The notes beneath the pieces were generated by a model. It ran no database searches. It saw nothing but the letters and a program-made list of their open reading frames with translations, and was not told the DNA's origin. Positions 8,612 through 15,101 of a stretch of 64,000 bases of DNA are shown here, in pieces. The stretch's first letter is position 1. Every line of letters starts with the position of its first letter. The stretch comes from Clostridiales bacterium (GTDB taxonomy: Bacteria; Bacillota; Clostridia; Lachnospirales; Lachnospiraceae). A program made the translations under genes and the position numbers. The stretch covers positions 1 through 64,000 of the forward strand of contig JAGZHZ010000009.1 in the NCBI GenBank assembly GCA_018366495.1, written 5' to 3'.

Positions 8612-9370
8612 ATGGAGATTGTATGTTTGATTCTAGGGATTTTGTGTCTGGGATATTATTTTGTTATTTTAAAATATGCCGGAAACTCTTCAAATTTTAT
8701 CAAAATTTGGGCAGTGCTGGGCGGAGGATTTTTATGTACTTTTTTCATTATATATATAAGAGAACGATATTGTTTTTTTGAGAAAATGATTATACCTGGA
8801 TTTCTGAAAATGATAATTACGTCAGTGGCAGCCGCAGGCATCTTGCTGTTTTTCTATGTAGAATGGCTTATATTCAGAGCTATGAGAAAAAAACCGGATC
8901 GAGGGTTAGAATATATTATTGTTCTTGGAGCGCATGTGAAAGGGACAACACCGAGCAGAGCTTTGTATAAAAGACTATATTGCGCGGAAAAATATCTGAA
9001 AGAGAATCAGGGAACGAGAGCAGTTCTTTCAGGAGGACAGGGAAAAGGGGAGGAGATCAGCGAAGCAGAAGCGATGCGCCGATATCTGGAGAAGAGTGGG
9101 ATTGACAGCAGACGAATTTTTTTGGAAGATCGCTCCGTAAATACAAAAGAAAATTTACAGTTCAGTATGGAGAAAATTCAAAATTTTAGCGCTTCTATCG
9201 GCGTGGTAACAAATGATTTCCATGTATTTCGGGGAGTTTCAATTGGAAAAAAACTGGGATGCAGGCGGATACAGGGAATTCCCGCAAAAGGGGATGCAGT
9301 TATGGAGTTGAATTATCTTGTCAGAGAATTTTTTGCTGTGGTGAAAGATAAACTGGTCGGAAATATATAG
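8612..9370 (+). CDS. YdcF/SanA-type DUF218 family membrane protein
   Basis: A 252-aa protein with about three N-terminal membrane segments (residues 1-100) and a DUF218 domain. Visible family features are YIIVLGAHVKG, the LSGGQGKGEEISEAEAM stretch, and the VTNDFHVFR segment. Relatives (YdcF, SanA, ElyC) are linked to envelope barrier or lipid-carrier functions, but the chemistry is unsettled. I chose ATG 8612 after GAAAGAAGGCG. An upstream in-frame ATG at 8540 sits in the loop of the preceding terminator. The gene ends 73 bp before the DUF1540 gene. Confidence 0.82.
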   Translation: MEIVCLILGILCLGYYFVILKYAGNSSNFIKIWAVLGGGFLCTFFIIYIRERYCFFEKMIIPGFLKMIITSVAAAGILLFFYVEWLIFRAMRKKPDRGLEYIIVLGAHVKGTTPSRALYKRLYCAEKYLKENQGTRAVLSGGQGKGEEISEAEAMRRYLEKSGIDSRRIFLEDRSVNTKENLQFSMEKIQNFSASIGVVTNDFHVFRGVSIGKKLGCRRIQGIPAKGDAVMELNYLVREFFAVVKDKLVGNI

Positions 9371-9443
9371 ATGTATAAAAATGAGGCGGGCAGAACATAC
9401 TATTTTTTGTAAAACAGTTTTTCATGAGAAAGGAGATTCAATC

Positions 9444-9761
9444 ATGCCATATTTAGTTTGTTCAGCTCAGAGCTGTGTCTATAATGAGGGAATGTGCTGC
9501 TGCAAAGGCGATATCCAGGTAGGAGGAGAACACGCTGCCTCTAAAGATGAAACATGTTGTGATAGTTTTATTGAGCGAAGACAGGAAAGTGCCAAAAGTT
9601 CCATGGGAGCACCTTCACAGAAAATAGAAGTGGATTGTAAAGCGTGTCAATGTACCTACAATAAAGATTGCAGCTGCCATGCAGATCGTATTGACATTTC
9701 TGGAACGAACGCCTGCAAGTGCCAGGAAACAGCATGTCAAACTTTTGTAAAAGAATATTAA
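9444..9761 (+). CDS. DUF1540 domain protein (two Cys-rich domains)
   Basis: A 105-aa protein with two cysteine-rich DUF1540 modules. The first reads CSAQSCVYN..GMCC and ends CCDSF; the second reads CKACQCTYNKDCSC and ends CQTF. The Cys spacing suggests metal binding. Such small proteins are common in Clostridia and often abundant, but their role is not established. The start ATG 9444 follows AAAGGAGA. The frame extends upstream to 9381 without a better start. A strong terminator follows directly. Confidence 0.85.
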   Translation: MPYLVCSAQSCVYNEGMCCCKGDIQVGGEHAASKDETCCDSFIERRQESAKSSMGAPSQKIEVDCKACQCTYNKDCSCHADRIDISGTNACKCQETACQTFVKEY

Positions 9762-9773
9762 AATAATCAAAAA

Positions 9774-9819
9774 CAGGGATTCAGCCTTGAAAAACGGGAA
9801 GAATCCCTGATTTTTTTTT
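9774..9819 (+). terminator. Terminator after the DUF1540 gene
   Basis: CAGGGATTC (9774-9782) pairs with GAATCCCTG (9801-9809), then A and nine T's. Confidence 0.9.
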
Positions 9820-9839
9820 GTGCATTTTCGGATCATAGG

Positions 9840-9868
9840 TTGATTTTTTTAAAATAATTCGTTATAAT
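9840..9868 (+). promoter_or_regulatory. Sigma-A promoter for the M23 endopeptidase gene
   Basis: TTGATT (9840-9845), 17-bp spacer, consensus TATAAT (9863-9868), 69 bp before the start. Confidence 0.75.
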
Positions 9869-9937
9869 AAATAAAAAGTTAATAGAAACGTAATAAAAGG
9901 AAATCAAAAAGATATAAAAATAGAAAAGGAGGATAAA

Positions 9938-11875
9938 ATGAAATATCTGCGTAAATCATGGGTCTGTCTGATCCTGATATTCCTCATCGGAGTGGTGATT
10001 CCAACGAAAACAGAAGCTGCCGAGGCGTCTACACTTCGCATTGTCAATGCAACATATCCAACTGTCTTAAAACAGGGACAATCCTTTACAGTAGGAGGAA
10101 TTGTAAAATGCAACTACAAAATTAAAGAGATTGCATTTGTGATCCGCTCTACAGATCTGAATAAACTGTATTGTAAAACAAGAATATTGAATCCCAAAAA
10201 TCCTTATACAGTAGGAGCAGAAGTAGACAATGCAATGAAGTTTAATACTTTGCCAGTCGGAAAATATCGCTATATGATTTATGCAAAAGATGCCTCCGGC
10301 ACATCTAAATTTATTTTAGATAAGACTTTCAGTGTCACATCAACAGGAGGGTCAACTTCATCGGAACCCAGTACGCTGCGCATTGTCGGAGCTACTTATC
10401 CTACAACATTGAAGGTGGGAAGTTCTTTTAATCTGGAAGGAATCATAAAATGCAACTATGCGATTAAACAGGTGGCATTTGTGATAAGATCCTCAGACAA
10501 GAGTCAGCTGTATTATAAAACGGTTGTAAATAATCCGCGCAATCCATATACAGTTACAGCTTCTGTCAATAGTGCGATGAAATTTAATAATCTGAAAGCA
10601 GGAAATTATCGCTATATGGTTTATGCAAAAGATGCTGCGGGCACATCCAAATATATTTTGGATAAGCCATTTAGTGTGACGGCGACGGGAAAACCTTCAG
10701 GAGATACTACTTTAAGAATTGTATCCCCGACTTATCCTGTTTCTCTTGAGATTGGCCAGGGATTTACAGTGGCGGGAACAGTAAAATCAAATTATACTTT
10801 GAGAGAAGTTGCATTTGCGATCCGTTCAGAAGACTTAAATGTCTTATATGATAAAGTGATTATCAAAAATCCGCGCAATCCTTATATTGTGGGAAGCACG
10901 GTCGACAATGCTTTAGAATTTGATAAATTAAAAGAAGGTACATACCGCTACATCATTCATGGAAAGGATGCCTCAGGAGCGTCAAAAAACTTACTGGATA
11001 AGAAATTTACAGTGGAAAAAGGAGCTTCCACGCTGAAAATTACAAATCCGCATTATCCTGTCAGCGTAGTACAGGGAACAGACTTTAATCTGGAAGGAAC
11101 CATTTCTTCTAATTATAATGTAGTCAGCCTGGCATTTACGATCTTAAATACAAATACCGATGCGACAGTGCGCAAGAAAAACATTTTCCAGGATTCTACG
11201 ACGTATACGATTGGAGAAGAAGTCAATAATGCGATGGACATTGCAGGATTACCAACCGGATCTTATAAATATGTGGTAGCTGCAAGAGATGAATCAGGAA
11301 TGCGCCTGACTTTGATAAACCGAAATTTTACAGTTGTGGAAAATCAGGGCTCTGAGTTTGCAATCTGGCCTTTATCTCAAGTATATATCACACAGGGGGC
11401 ATATGATTCCTATTCACATCAGACAGAAAATGCGTTTGACTGCGTTGTTCAGCCGATTTCGGGAGCAAAAGCATTTGCACCGTTTGACGGTCGTGTCGTT
11501 GCAGCAGAGCCGACCTGGGGAACAATCTGGTTCCAGAGTGACAATAAGGTAAGATATGCAGATGGAACGTATGACTATATGACGGCAATCTTTATGCACG
11601 GACAGAATTCTACTTCTCTGTTGGGACAGAGCTTCAGACAGGGAGAAGCATTTTATGTATTGGGCGGTACAGGACCTTCTGGCCCGAATACGTATGACAA
11701 ACATCTTCATGTAGAGGTATACAAAGGAAAAGTTTCACCGGGCGGTGCAATTATTTCTACCAATACAGCATGGTCCTACAGAGGAAATGTCTATCCAAAC
11801 AAAGCTTTTTATGTGGATAAGTCAAAAACAAGTATTTTAAACAATTATGGTTATTCATTTAAGACAATTTCATAA
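9938..11875 (+). CDS. Secreted M23-type peptidoglycan endopeptidase with four N-terminal repeats
   Basis: A 645-aa secreted protein. A signal peptide (1-28) is followed by four approximately 110-aa repeats that open with TLRIV..TYP, contain G.IK.NY....AFVIRS and close with RYMIYAKDASG..K..LDK.F.V. The C-terminal domain (about 475-610) looks like an M23 metallopeptidase. Zn-ligand candidates are His494 and Asp501 (HQTENAFD) plus His589-Leu-His591 (HLHVEV). M23 enzymes cut peptide crosslinks of peptidoglycan. The repeats are probably beta-sandwich wall-attachment or spacer domains (inference). The first motif is longer than the usual HxxxD, so catalytic competence should be treated cautiously. 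Confidence 0.85.
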   Translation: MKYLRKSWVCLILIFLIGVVIPTKTEAAEASTLRIVNATYPTVLKQGQSFTVGGIVKCNYKIKEIAFVIRSTDLNKLYCKTRILNPKNPYTVGAEVDNAMKFNTLPVGKYRYMIYAKDASGTSKFILDKTFSVTSTGGSTSSEPSTLRIVGATYPTTLKVGSSFNLEGIIKCNYAIKQVAFVIRSSDKSQLYYKTVVNNPRNPYTVTASVNSAMKFNNLKAGNYRYMVYAKDAAGTSKYILDKPFSVTATGKPSGDTTLRIVSPTYPVSLEIGQGFTVAGTVKSNYTLREVAFAIRSEDLNVLYDKVIIKNPRNPYIVGSTVDNALEFDKLKEGTYRYIIHGKDASGASKNLLDKKFTVEKGASTLKITNPHYPVSVVQGTDFNLEGTISSNYNVVSLAFTILNTNTDATVRKKNIFQDSTTYTIGEEVNNAMDIAGLPTGSYKYVVAARDESGMRLTLINRNFTVVENQGSEFAIWPLSQVYITQGAYDSYSHQTENAFDCVVQPISGAKAFAPFDGRVVAAEPTWGTIWFQSDNKVRYADGTYDYMTAIFMHGQNSTSLLGQSFRQGEAFYVLGGTGPSGPNTYDKHLHVEVYKGKVSPGGAIISTNTAWSYRGNVYPNKAFYVDKSKTSILNNYGYSFKTIS

Positions 11876-11881
11876 AAAAAC

Positions 11882-11910
11882 TTGACATGAGGTCACCATT
11901 GTGTTATATT
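11882..11910 (+). promoter_or_regulatory. Near-consensus promoter for the infC operon
   Basis: TTGACA (11882-11887), 17-bp spacer, TATATT (11905-11910). It begins only 6 bp after the stop of the M23 gene. The spacer itself contains one arm of a 12-bp inverted repeat. Confidence 0.85.
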
Positions 11911-11968
11911 AAACTCGTTATGAGAAAAGAAAGCAGAGTATCCGCTCTCACCTTAGCACAATGGTGAC
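11892..11968. repeat. Perfect 12-bp inverted repeat, one arm in the promoter spacer, one in the leader
   Basis: GTCACCATTGTG (11892-11903) and CACAATGGTGAC (11957-11968) are exact reverse complements, 53 bp apart. Only the second arm lies in the transcript from the 11882 promoter. Confidence 0.9.
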
Positions 11969-12022
11969 TAATGGTTTATAGTGATGAAAAGTCATGGAAA
12001 GAAATATGATTTTACATATACT

Positions 12023-12050
12023 GGTGGATAGTCTGTCTATCCACTTTTTT
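12023..12050 (+). terminator. Leader terminator (attenuator) upstream of infC
   Basis: GTGGATAG (12024-12031) pairs with CTATCCAC (12037-12044), followed by six T's, all inside the 5' leader of infC-rpmI-rplT. In Bacillus this operon is controlled by L20 through leader transcription attenuation; this position suggests the same logic. I could not confirm an L20-binding fold. Confidence 0.8.
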
Positions 12051-12092
12051 ATTTTAGAAAATAAGTTCAGGTCAATATGGAGGTGCACGACT

Positions 12093-12599
12093 ATTAGCGA
12101 ATTAATGATTAATGAGCAGATCAGAGACAAGGAGATCCGCGTAATTGGAGAAAATGGAGAACAGTTGGGAATTATGTCAGCCCGTGATGCGATGAAGCTG
12201 GCAAAAGAAGCAGAATTGGATCTGGTAAAGATTGCTCCAACAGCAAAACCGCCGGTTTGCAAAATTATCGATTATGGAAAATATCGGTATGAATTGGCGA
12301 GAAAAGAAAAAGAAGCTAAGAAAAAACAGAAAACCATTGAGGTTAAGGAAGTGCGTCTGTCTCCTAATATTGACAGCAACGATTTGAATACAAAAGTGGC
12401 AGCAGCAAGAAAGTTTCTGGAAAAAGGAAATAAGGTGAAGGTAGCGCTGCGTTTCAGAGGGCGTGAGATGGCTCATATACAGAGTAGCAAACACATTTTA
12501 GATGATTTTGCAGAACAGCTGAAGGATATTGCGGTGGTTGAAAAGCCAGCAAAATTAGAAGGCAAAAGTGTGATGATGTTTTTAACTGAAAAACGCTAA
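12093..12599 (+). CDS. infC: Translation initiation factor IF-3, with AUU start codon
   Basis: A 168-aa IF-3: the N-terminal domain begins ISELMINEQIRDKEIRVI and contains EQLGIMSARDAMKLA; the C-terminal domain includes RFRGREMAH. IF-3 binds the 30S subunit and checks initiator tRNA and start codons. The start is placed at ATT 12093, 7 bp after GGAGGTG. The homology begins exactly there, and infC in E. coli and Bacillus also starts with AUU, which lets IF-3 repress its own translation. An in-frame ATG at 11994 would lie upstream of the leader terminator and is rejected; the in-frame ATG at 12105 has no suitable Shine-Dalgarno. Confidence 0.93.
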   Translation: MSELMINEQIRDKEIRVIGENGEQLGIMSARDAMKLAKEAELDLVKIAPTAKPPVCKIIDYGKYRYELARKEKEAKKKQKTIEVKEVRLSPNIDSNDLNTKVAAARKFLEKGNKVKVALRFRGREMAHIQSSKHILDDFAEQLKDIAVVEKPAKLEGKSVMMFLTEKR

Positions 12600-12676
12600 A
12601 ACGTGATTCAGCTGAGAAAAGAAAACGAGAATGTTTTCTGATTTTTACACAGTCTAAAATTAAGGAGGAATATACA

Positions 12677-12874
12677 ATGCCAAAAATTAAAACAAGCAGA
12701 GCAGCAGCAAAGCGTTTCAAAAAAACAGGTACAGGACAATTAAAAAGAAATAAAGCTTATAAAAGCCATATCTTAACCAAAAAATCTACAAAGAGAAAGA
12801 GAAACTTAAGAAAAGCAGTCATGACTGATGTGACAAACATTAAGAACATGAAGAAGATTTTACCTTATTTATAA
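12677..12874 (+). CDS. rpmI: 50S ribosomal protein L35
   Basis: A 65-aa basic protein reading MPKIKTSRAAAKRFKKTG and ending in MKKILPYL, typical full-length L35. It binds 23S rRNA in the large subunit. The start follows AAGGAGG. It lies 77 bp after infC and 26 bp before rplT in the conserved infC-rpmI-rplT order. Confidence 0.97.
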   Translation: MPKIKTSRAAAKRFKKTGTGQLKRNKAYKSHILTKKSTKRKRNLRKAVMTDVTNIKNMKKILPYL

Positions 12875-12900
12875 GAGTTGGCGAAGGAGGAAAATAAGAC

Positions 12901-13257
12901 ATGGCAAGAATTAAAGGCGGTTTAGGCGCTAAAAAGAGACATAATAGAGTATTAAAACTGGCAAAAGGATACAGAGGAGCTAGATCCAAACAGTATCGTG
13001 TAGCAAAACAGTCTGTTATGAGAGCACTGAAAAGCTCCTACGCAGGAAGAAAAGAAAGAAAACGTCAGTTCAGACAGCTCTGGATTGCACGTATCAACGC
13101 AGCAGCAAGAATCAACGGATTATCATACAGCAAATTTATGTATGGTCTGAAACTGGCTGGTGTTGAGATGAACAGAAAAATCCTGGCTGATATGGCAATC
13201 AATGATGCAGAAGGATTTGCAACATTAGCAGAACTGGCAAAAAGCAAATTAGCTTAA
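12901..13257 (+). CDS. rplT: 50S ribosomal protein L20
   Basis: A 118-aa L20: MARIKGGLGAKKRHNRVLKLAKG, then the conserved RKRQFRQLWIARINAAAR block. It is an early large-subunit assembly protein and, in Firmicutes, the autoregulator of this operon. The ATG 12901 follows AAGGAGG. A terminator lies 10 bp after the stop. Confidence 0.97.
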   Translation: MARIKGGLGAKKRHNRVLKLAKGYRGARSKQYRVAKQSVMRALKSSYAGRKERKRQFRQLWIARINAAARINGLSYSKFMYGLKLAGVEMNRKILADMAINDAEGFATLAELAKSKLA

Positions 13258-13267
13258 TAAATTTGGA

Positions 13268-13300
13268 GAAGTTATCCTGTTTTGGATGACTTCTTTTTTT
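13268..13300 (+). terminator. Terminator of the infC operon
   Basis: GAAGTTATCC (13268-13277) pairs with GGATGACTTC (13284-13293), with one G-T pair, then seven T's. Confidence 0.9.
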
Positions 13301-13340
13301 GTGGAAATTGATATAAAAAGAAAAAAGATGGGATTTAAAG

Positions 13341-13392
13341 AAAAAAATAGAGCTGAACCAAGGGCAGTCAGTGTGCCATTTTGGGTTCAGCT
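13341..13392 (-). terminator. Terminator of the minus-strand lipoprotein gene
   Basis: AGCTGAACC (13351-13359) pairs with GGTTCAGCT (13384-13392); the minus transcript ends in a U-rich run (13341-13348). It may also stop plus-strand read-through. Confidence 0.75.
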
Positions 13393-13409
13393 TATTTTTA
13401 ATTCCTGTA

Positions 13410-13910
13410 TTATTCAGCAGACAGTGAGATCGTTGTGACTGTACCTGTCTGTATACTGAGACGATCATCAATATTTCCATCATAGTGAAGAGTGATGGAA
13501 TCTCCCGCTTTCAGCTCAGCGCCATCTGCGATGGAGGTAGCAGAAGAGATCGGAAATGTATAAGTATTGCCAAGACTTGTCTCAATCGTAAGCTTGTTTT
13601 CTGAAATCTCATTGATTGTTCCGGAAATATCCCAGCTTGTCGGTTCTGTCTCGCCATTTTCATCTGTGAGAGGCTGTACCTCCGTCTGCTTTTCTGTTGG
13701 AGCTTCCGTTGTCTTTTTTGTCTCCGTCTGTTTTTCCGTTGGAGGCTGTGTTGCCTTTTGAGTCTCTGTCTGTTTTTTAGTATCAGGTTCTTTTACTGTC
13801 TGTGTTTCTGTCTCAATTTGCTGCTGTTTTACTTTTTTTCCACATCCGGATAATGTAAAACATACGCAAGCTAAGGCCAGTGTGGTAATTATTCTCAATC
13901 TTTTTTTCAT
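13410..13910 (-). CDS. Small Thr/Gln-rich lipoprotein of unknown function
   Basis: A 166-aa predicted lipoprotein. The signal ends in a lipobox (FTLSGCGK, Cys at about residue 23). A low-complexity linker with repeated KQTET and PPTEKQTET units follows. The C-terminal domain (about 90-166) is beta-rich, containing ISENKLTIETSLGNTYTF and ADGAELKAGDSITLHYDG, which resembles small OB- or barrel-like modules. The start at 13910 follows AAAGGGAG; the ATG at 13931 is upstream of that site. The gene stands alone on the minus strand with its own promoter and terminator. Confidence 0.8.
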   Translation of the reverse strand: MKKRLRIITTLALACVCFTLSGCGKKVKQQQIETETQTVKEPDTKKQTETQKATQPPTEKQTETKKTTEAPTEKQTEVQPLTDENGETEPTSWDISGTINEISENKLTIETSLGNTYTFPISSATSIADGAELKAGDSITLHYDGNIDDRLSIQTGTVTTISLSAE

Positions 13911-13936
13911 ATGGACATCTCCCTTTCGCATGATAT

Positions 13937-13980
13937 TTATTCTTTAACAGTCTATGCGTATAGACATAGACAAAGAATAA
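13937..13980 (-). other. 5' leader stem-loop of the lipoprotein transcript
   Basis: TTATTCTTT (13937-13945) pairs with AAAGAATAA (13972-13980), enclosing a second stem GTCTATG (13950-13956) with CATAGAC (13965-13971). It lies between promoter and start codon and has no T run. A regulatory or stabilising role is possible. Confidence 0.5.
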
Positions 13981-14006
13981 AAAAGCATATAATAACTATT
14001 TTCTAC

Positions 14007-14035
14007 ATTATAACAATATTATTTTTGGGTTGCAA
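14007..14035 (-). promoter_or_regulatory. Sigma-A promoter for the minus-strand lipoprotein
   Basis: On the minus strand: TTGCAA (14035-14030), 17-bp spacer, TATAAT (14012-14007). Confidence 0.7.
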
Positions 14036-14200
14036 GGCTTCTGTAAGCAATTCATATATTTTTCATACTTCCTTTTAAAAATCTTAAATCAAAAAATAGT
14101 ATTTCGTAGTATTTATCAGATATTCAGATATGATGGCTGAATTCAGAAACGTTCTGCAGATCTCCGATTTTAATATCAGAATCAAAGGACAGTAAAGAAA
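14036..14200. other. Non-coding spacer, nothing recognised
   Basis: A/T-rich sequence between the lipoprotein promoter and the tRNA-Leu terminator. I see no gene, repeat or clear signal. Confidence 0.5.
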
Positions 14201-14230
14201 AATAAAAAGAGCTCGATATTCATCGAGCTC
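14201..14230 (-). terminator. Terminator of the minus-strand tRNA-Leu
   Basis: GAGCTCGAT (14209-14217) pairs perfectly with ATCGAGCTC (14222-14230); the minus transcript continues into a T-rich run. Confidence 0.9.
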
Positions 14231-14236
14231 TCTGCG

Positions 14237-14321
14237 TGCAGTTGACGGGACTTGAACCCGTACCCAGTTATCCCAGACTAGATCCTTAGTCTAGCGCGTA
14301 TGCCAATTCCGCCACAACTGC
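14237..14321 (-). tRNA. tRNA-Leu, anticodon AAG
   Basis: An 85-nt type II tRNA. The acceptor arms GCAGTTG/CAACTGC pair perfectly, with a GCGGAATTGGCATACGC D arm, a long variable arm and a TTCAAGT T loop. The anticodon stem CTAGA/TCTAG encloses the loop CTAAGGA, so the anticodon is AAG and reads CUU. A34 would need deamination to inosine by TadA to read further codons. Its promoter and terminator are both visible. Confidence 0.95.
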
Positions 14322-14331
14322 GAACAAGTAG

Positions 14332-14360
14332 AGTATAGTATGAAATAGTGAATTTGTCAA
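14332..14360 (-). promoter_or_regulatory. Promoter of minus-strand tRNA-Leu(AAG)
   Basis: On the minus strand: TTGACA (14360-14355), 17-bp spacer, TATACT (14337-14332), ten bases before the tRNA. Confidence 0.85.
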
Positions 14361-14426
14361 TAGGAAATTTAAAAAAAATAAAAAAAATATATTATTTATT
14401 TTTTTGGAAAAATTTAAAAAAAAGTA

Positions 14427-14455
14427 TTGACAAAATGTTCAAAATTTTGTATGAT
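14427..14455 (+). promoter_or_regulatory. Promoter of tRNA-Leu(CAG) copy 1
   Basis: TTGACA (14427-14432), 17-bp spacer, TATGAT (14450-14455). Confidence 0.85.
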
Positions 14456-14489
14456 ATAAACGTTCCGATCGACAGATGTCGGAAAAGAC

Positions 14490-14573
14490 GCGGAAGTGGC
14501 GGAATTGGCAGACGCGCAGGCTTCAGGTGCCTGTGGTAGCAATATCGTGTGGGTTCAAGTCCCATCTTCCGCA
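14490..14573 (+). tRNA. tRNA-Leu, anticodon CAG (copy 1)
   Basis: An 84-nt type II tRNA. Acceptor GCGGAAG pairs with CTTCCGC, the anticodon stem CAGGC/GCCTG encloses TTCAGGT (anticodon CAG, reads CUG), and the variable arm is long. The A of CCA is not fully encoded (GCATAA follows). Confidence 0.96.
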
Positions 14574-14576
14574 TAA

Positions 14577-14608
14577 GAGAGATGAATCATCATCTCTCTC
14601 TTTTTTTT
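14577..14608 (+). terminator. Terminator of tRNA-Leu(CAG) copy 1
   Basis: GAGAGATGA (14577-14585) pairs with TCATCTCTC (14590-14598), then a T run. Confidence 0.9.
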
Positions 14609-14649
14609 ATCTGAAAAAAGAAAAAAATCTGAAAAAAAAGAAAAAAGTG

Positions 14650-14678
14650 TTGACAAACAGAGAAAAATTTTGTATAGT
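14650..14678 (+). promoter_or_regulatory. Promoter of tRNA-Leu(CAG) copy 2
   Basis: TTGACA (14650-14655), 17-bp spacer, TATAGT (14673-14678). Confidence 0.85.
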
Positions 14679-14712
14679 ATAAGCGTTCCGGTCAACAGAT
14701 ATCGGAAAAGAC

Positions 14713-14796
14713 GCGGAAGTGGCGGAATTGGCAGACGCGCAGGCTTCAGGTGCCTGTGGTAGCAATATCGTGTGGGTTCAAGTCCCATCTTCCGCA
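14713..14796 (+). tRNA. tRNA-Leu, anticodon CAG (copy 2)
   Basis: Identical over all 84 nt to the copy at 14490. It has its own promoter and terminator, so both copies should be expressed. Confidence 0.96.
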
Positions 14797-14799
14797 TGA

Positions 14800-14829
14800 G
14801 AGAGATGACAATTCATCTCTCTTTTTTTT
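14800..14829 (+). terminator. Terminator of tRNA-Leu(CAG) copy 2
   Basis: GAGAGATGA (14800-14808) pairs with TCATCTCTC (14813-14821), then eight T's. Confidence 0.9.
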
Positions 14830-15101
14830 GTAAATTTTTAACATGATGTGAGAAAGAATGCTATTGGATTTAGACAAGGGCAGTGTACTACGTTGAAATA
14901 CAAAATAATCGAAGGAGGAAAATATTCTATCAAAGTTGATTTGAGGTTTTTCAAATGTATTGACTGAAATAAAAAAATTTTCAGAAAGGTTCATGATTGT
15001 CGGAAAAATAACATAATTGGTACTTGAAAAAATTGTCTAAAAGAGCTTTAATAATAAATAGAGACAGAGAGAAATTTGTTATTTGAGAAGGAGGAATGAA
15101 A
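14830..15101. other. Non-coding upstream region of the Ig-like surface protein gene
   Basis: A/T-rich. A GAAGGAGG motif near 14911 has no open frame behind it. A weak promoter candidate is TTGAAA near 15026 with a TAATAAT-like box near 15050. Nothing else is recognised. Confidence 0.4.

Larger units (their letters stand above)
14427..14829 (+). repeat. Tandem duplication of a whole tRNA-Leu(CAG) transcription unit
   Basis: Two promoter-leader-tRNA-terminator units repeat with a period of 223 bp. The tRNA genes are identical; the -35 boxes, GTTCCG leaders and GAGAGATGA terminator stems match, while spacers and loops have drifted. Confidence 0.85.

Noticed and set aside
11994..12092. Upstream ATG extension of infC
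   Set aside because: It would start before the leader terminator, has no ribosome binding site, and IF-3 homology starts exactly at ATT 12093.
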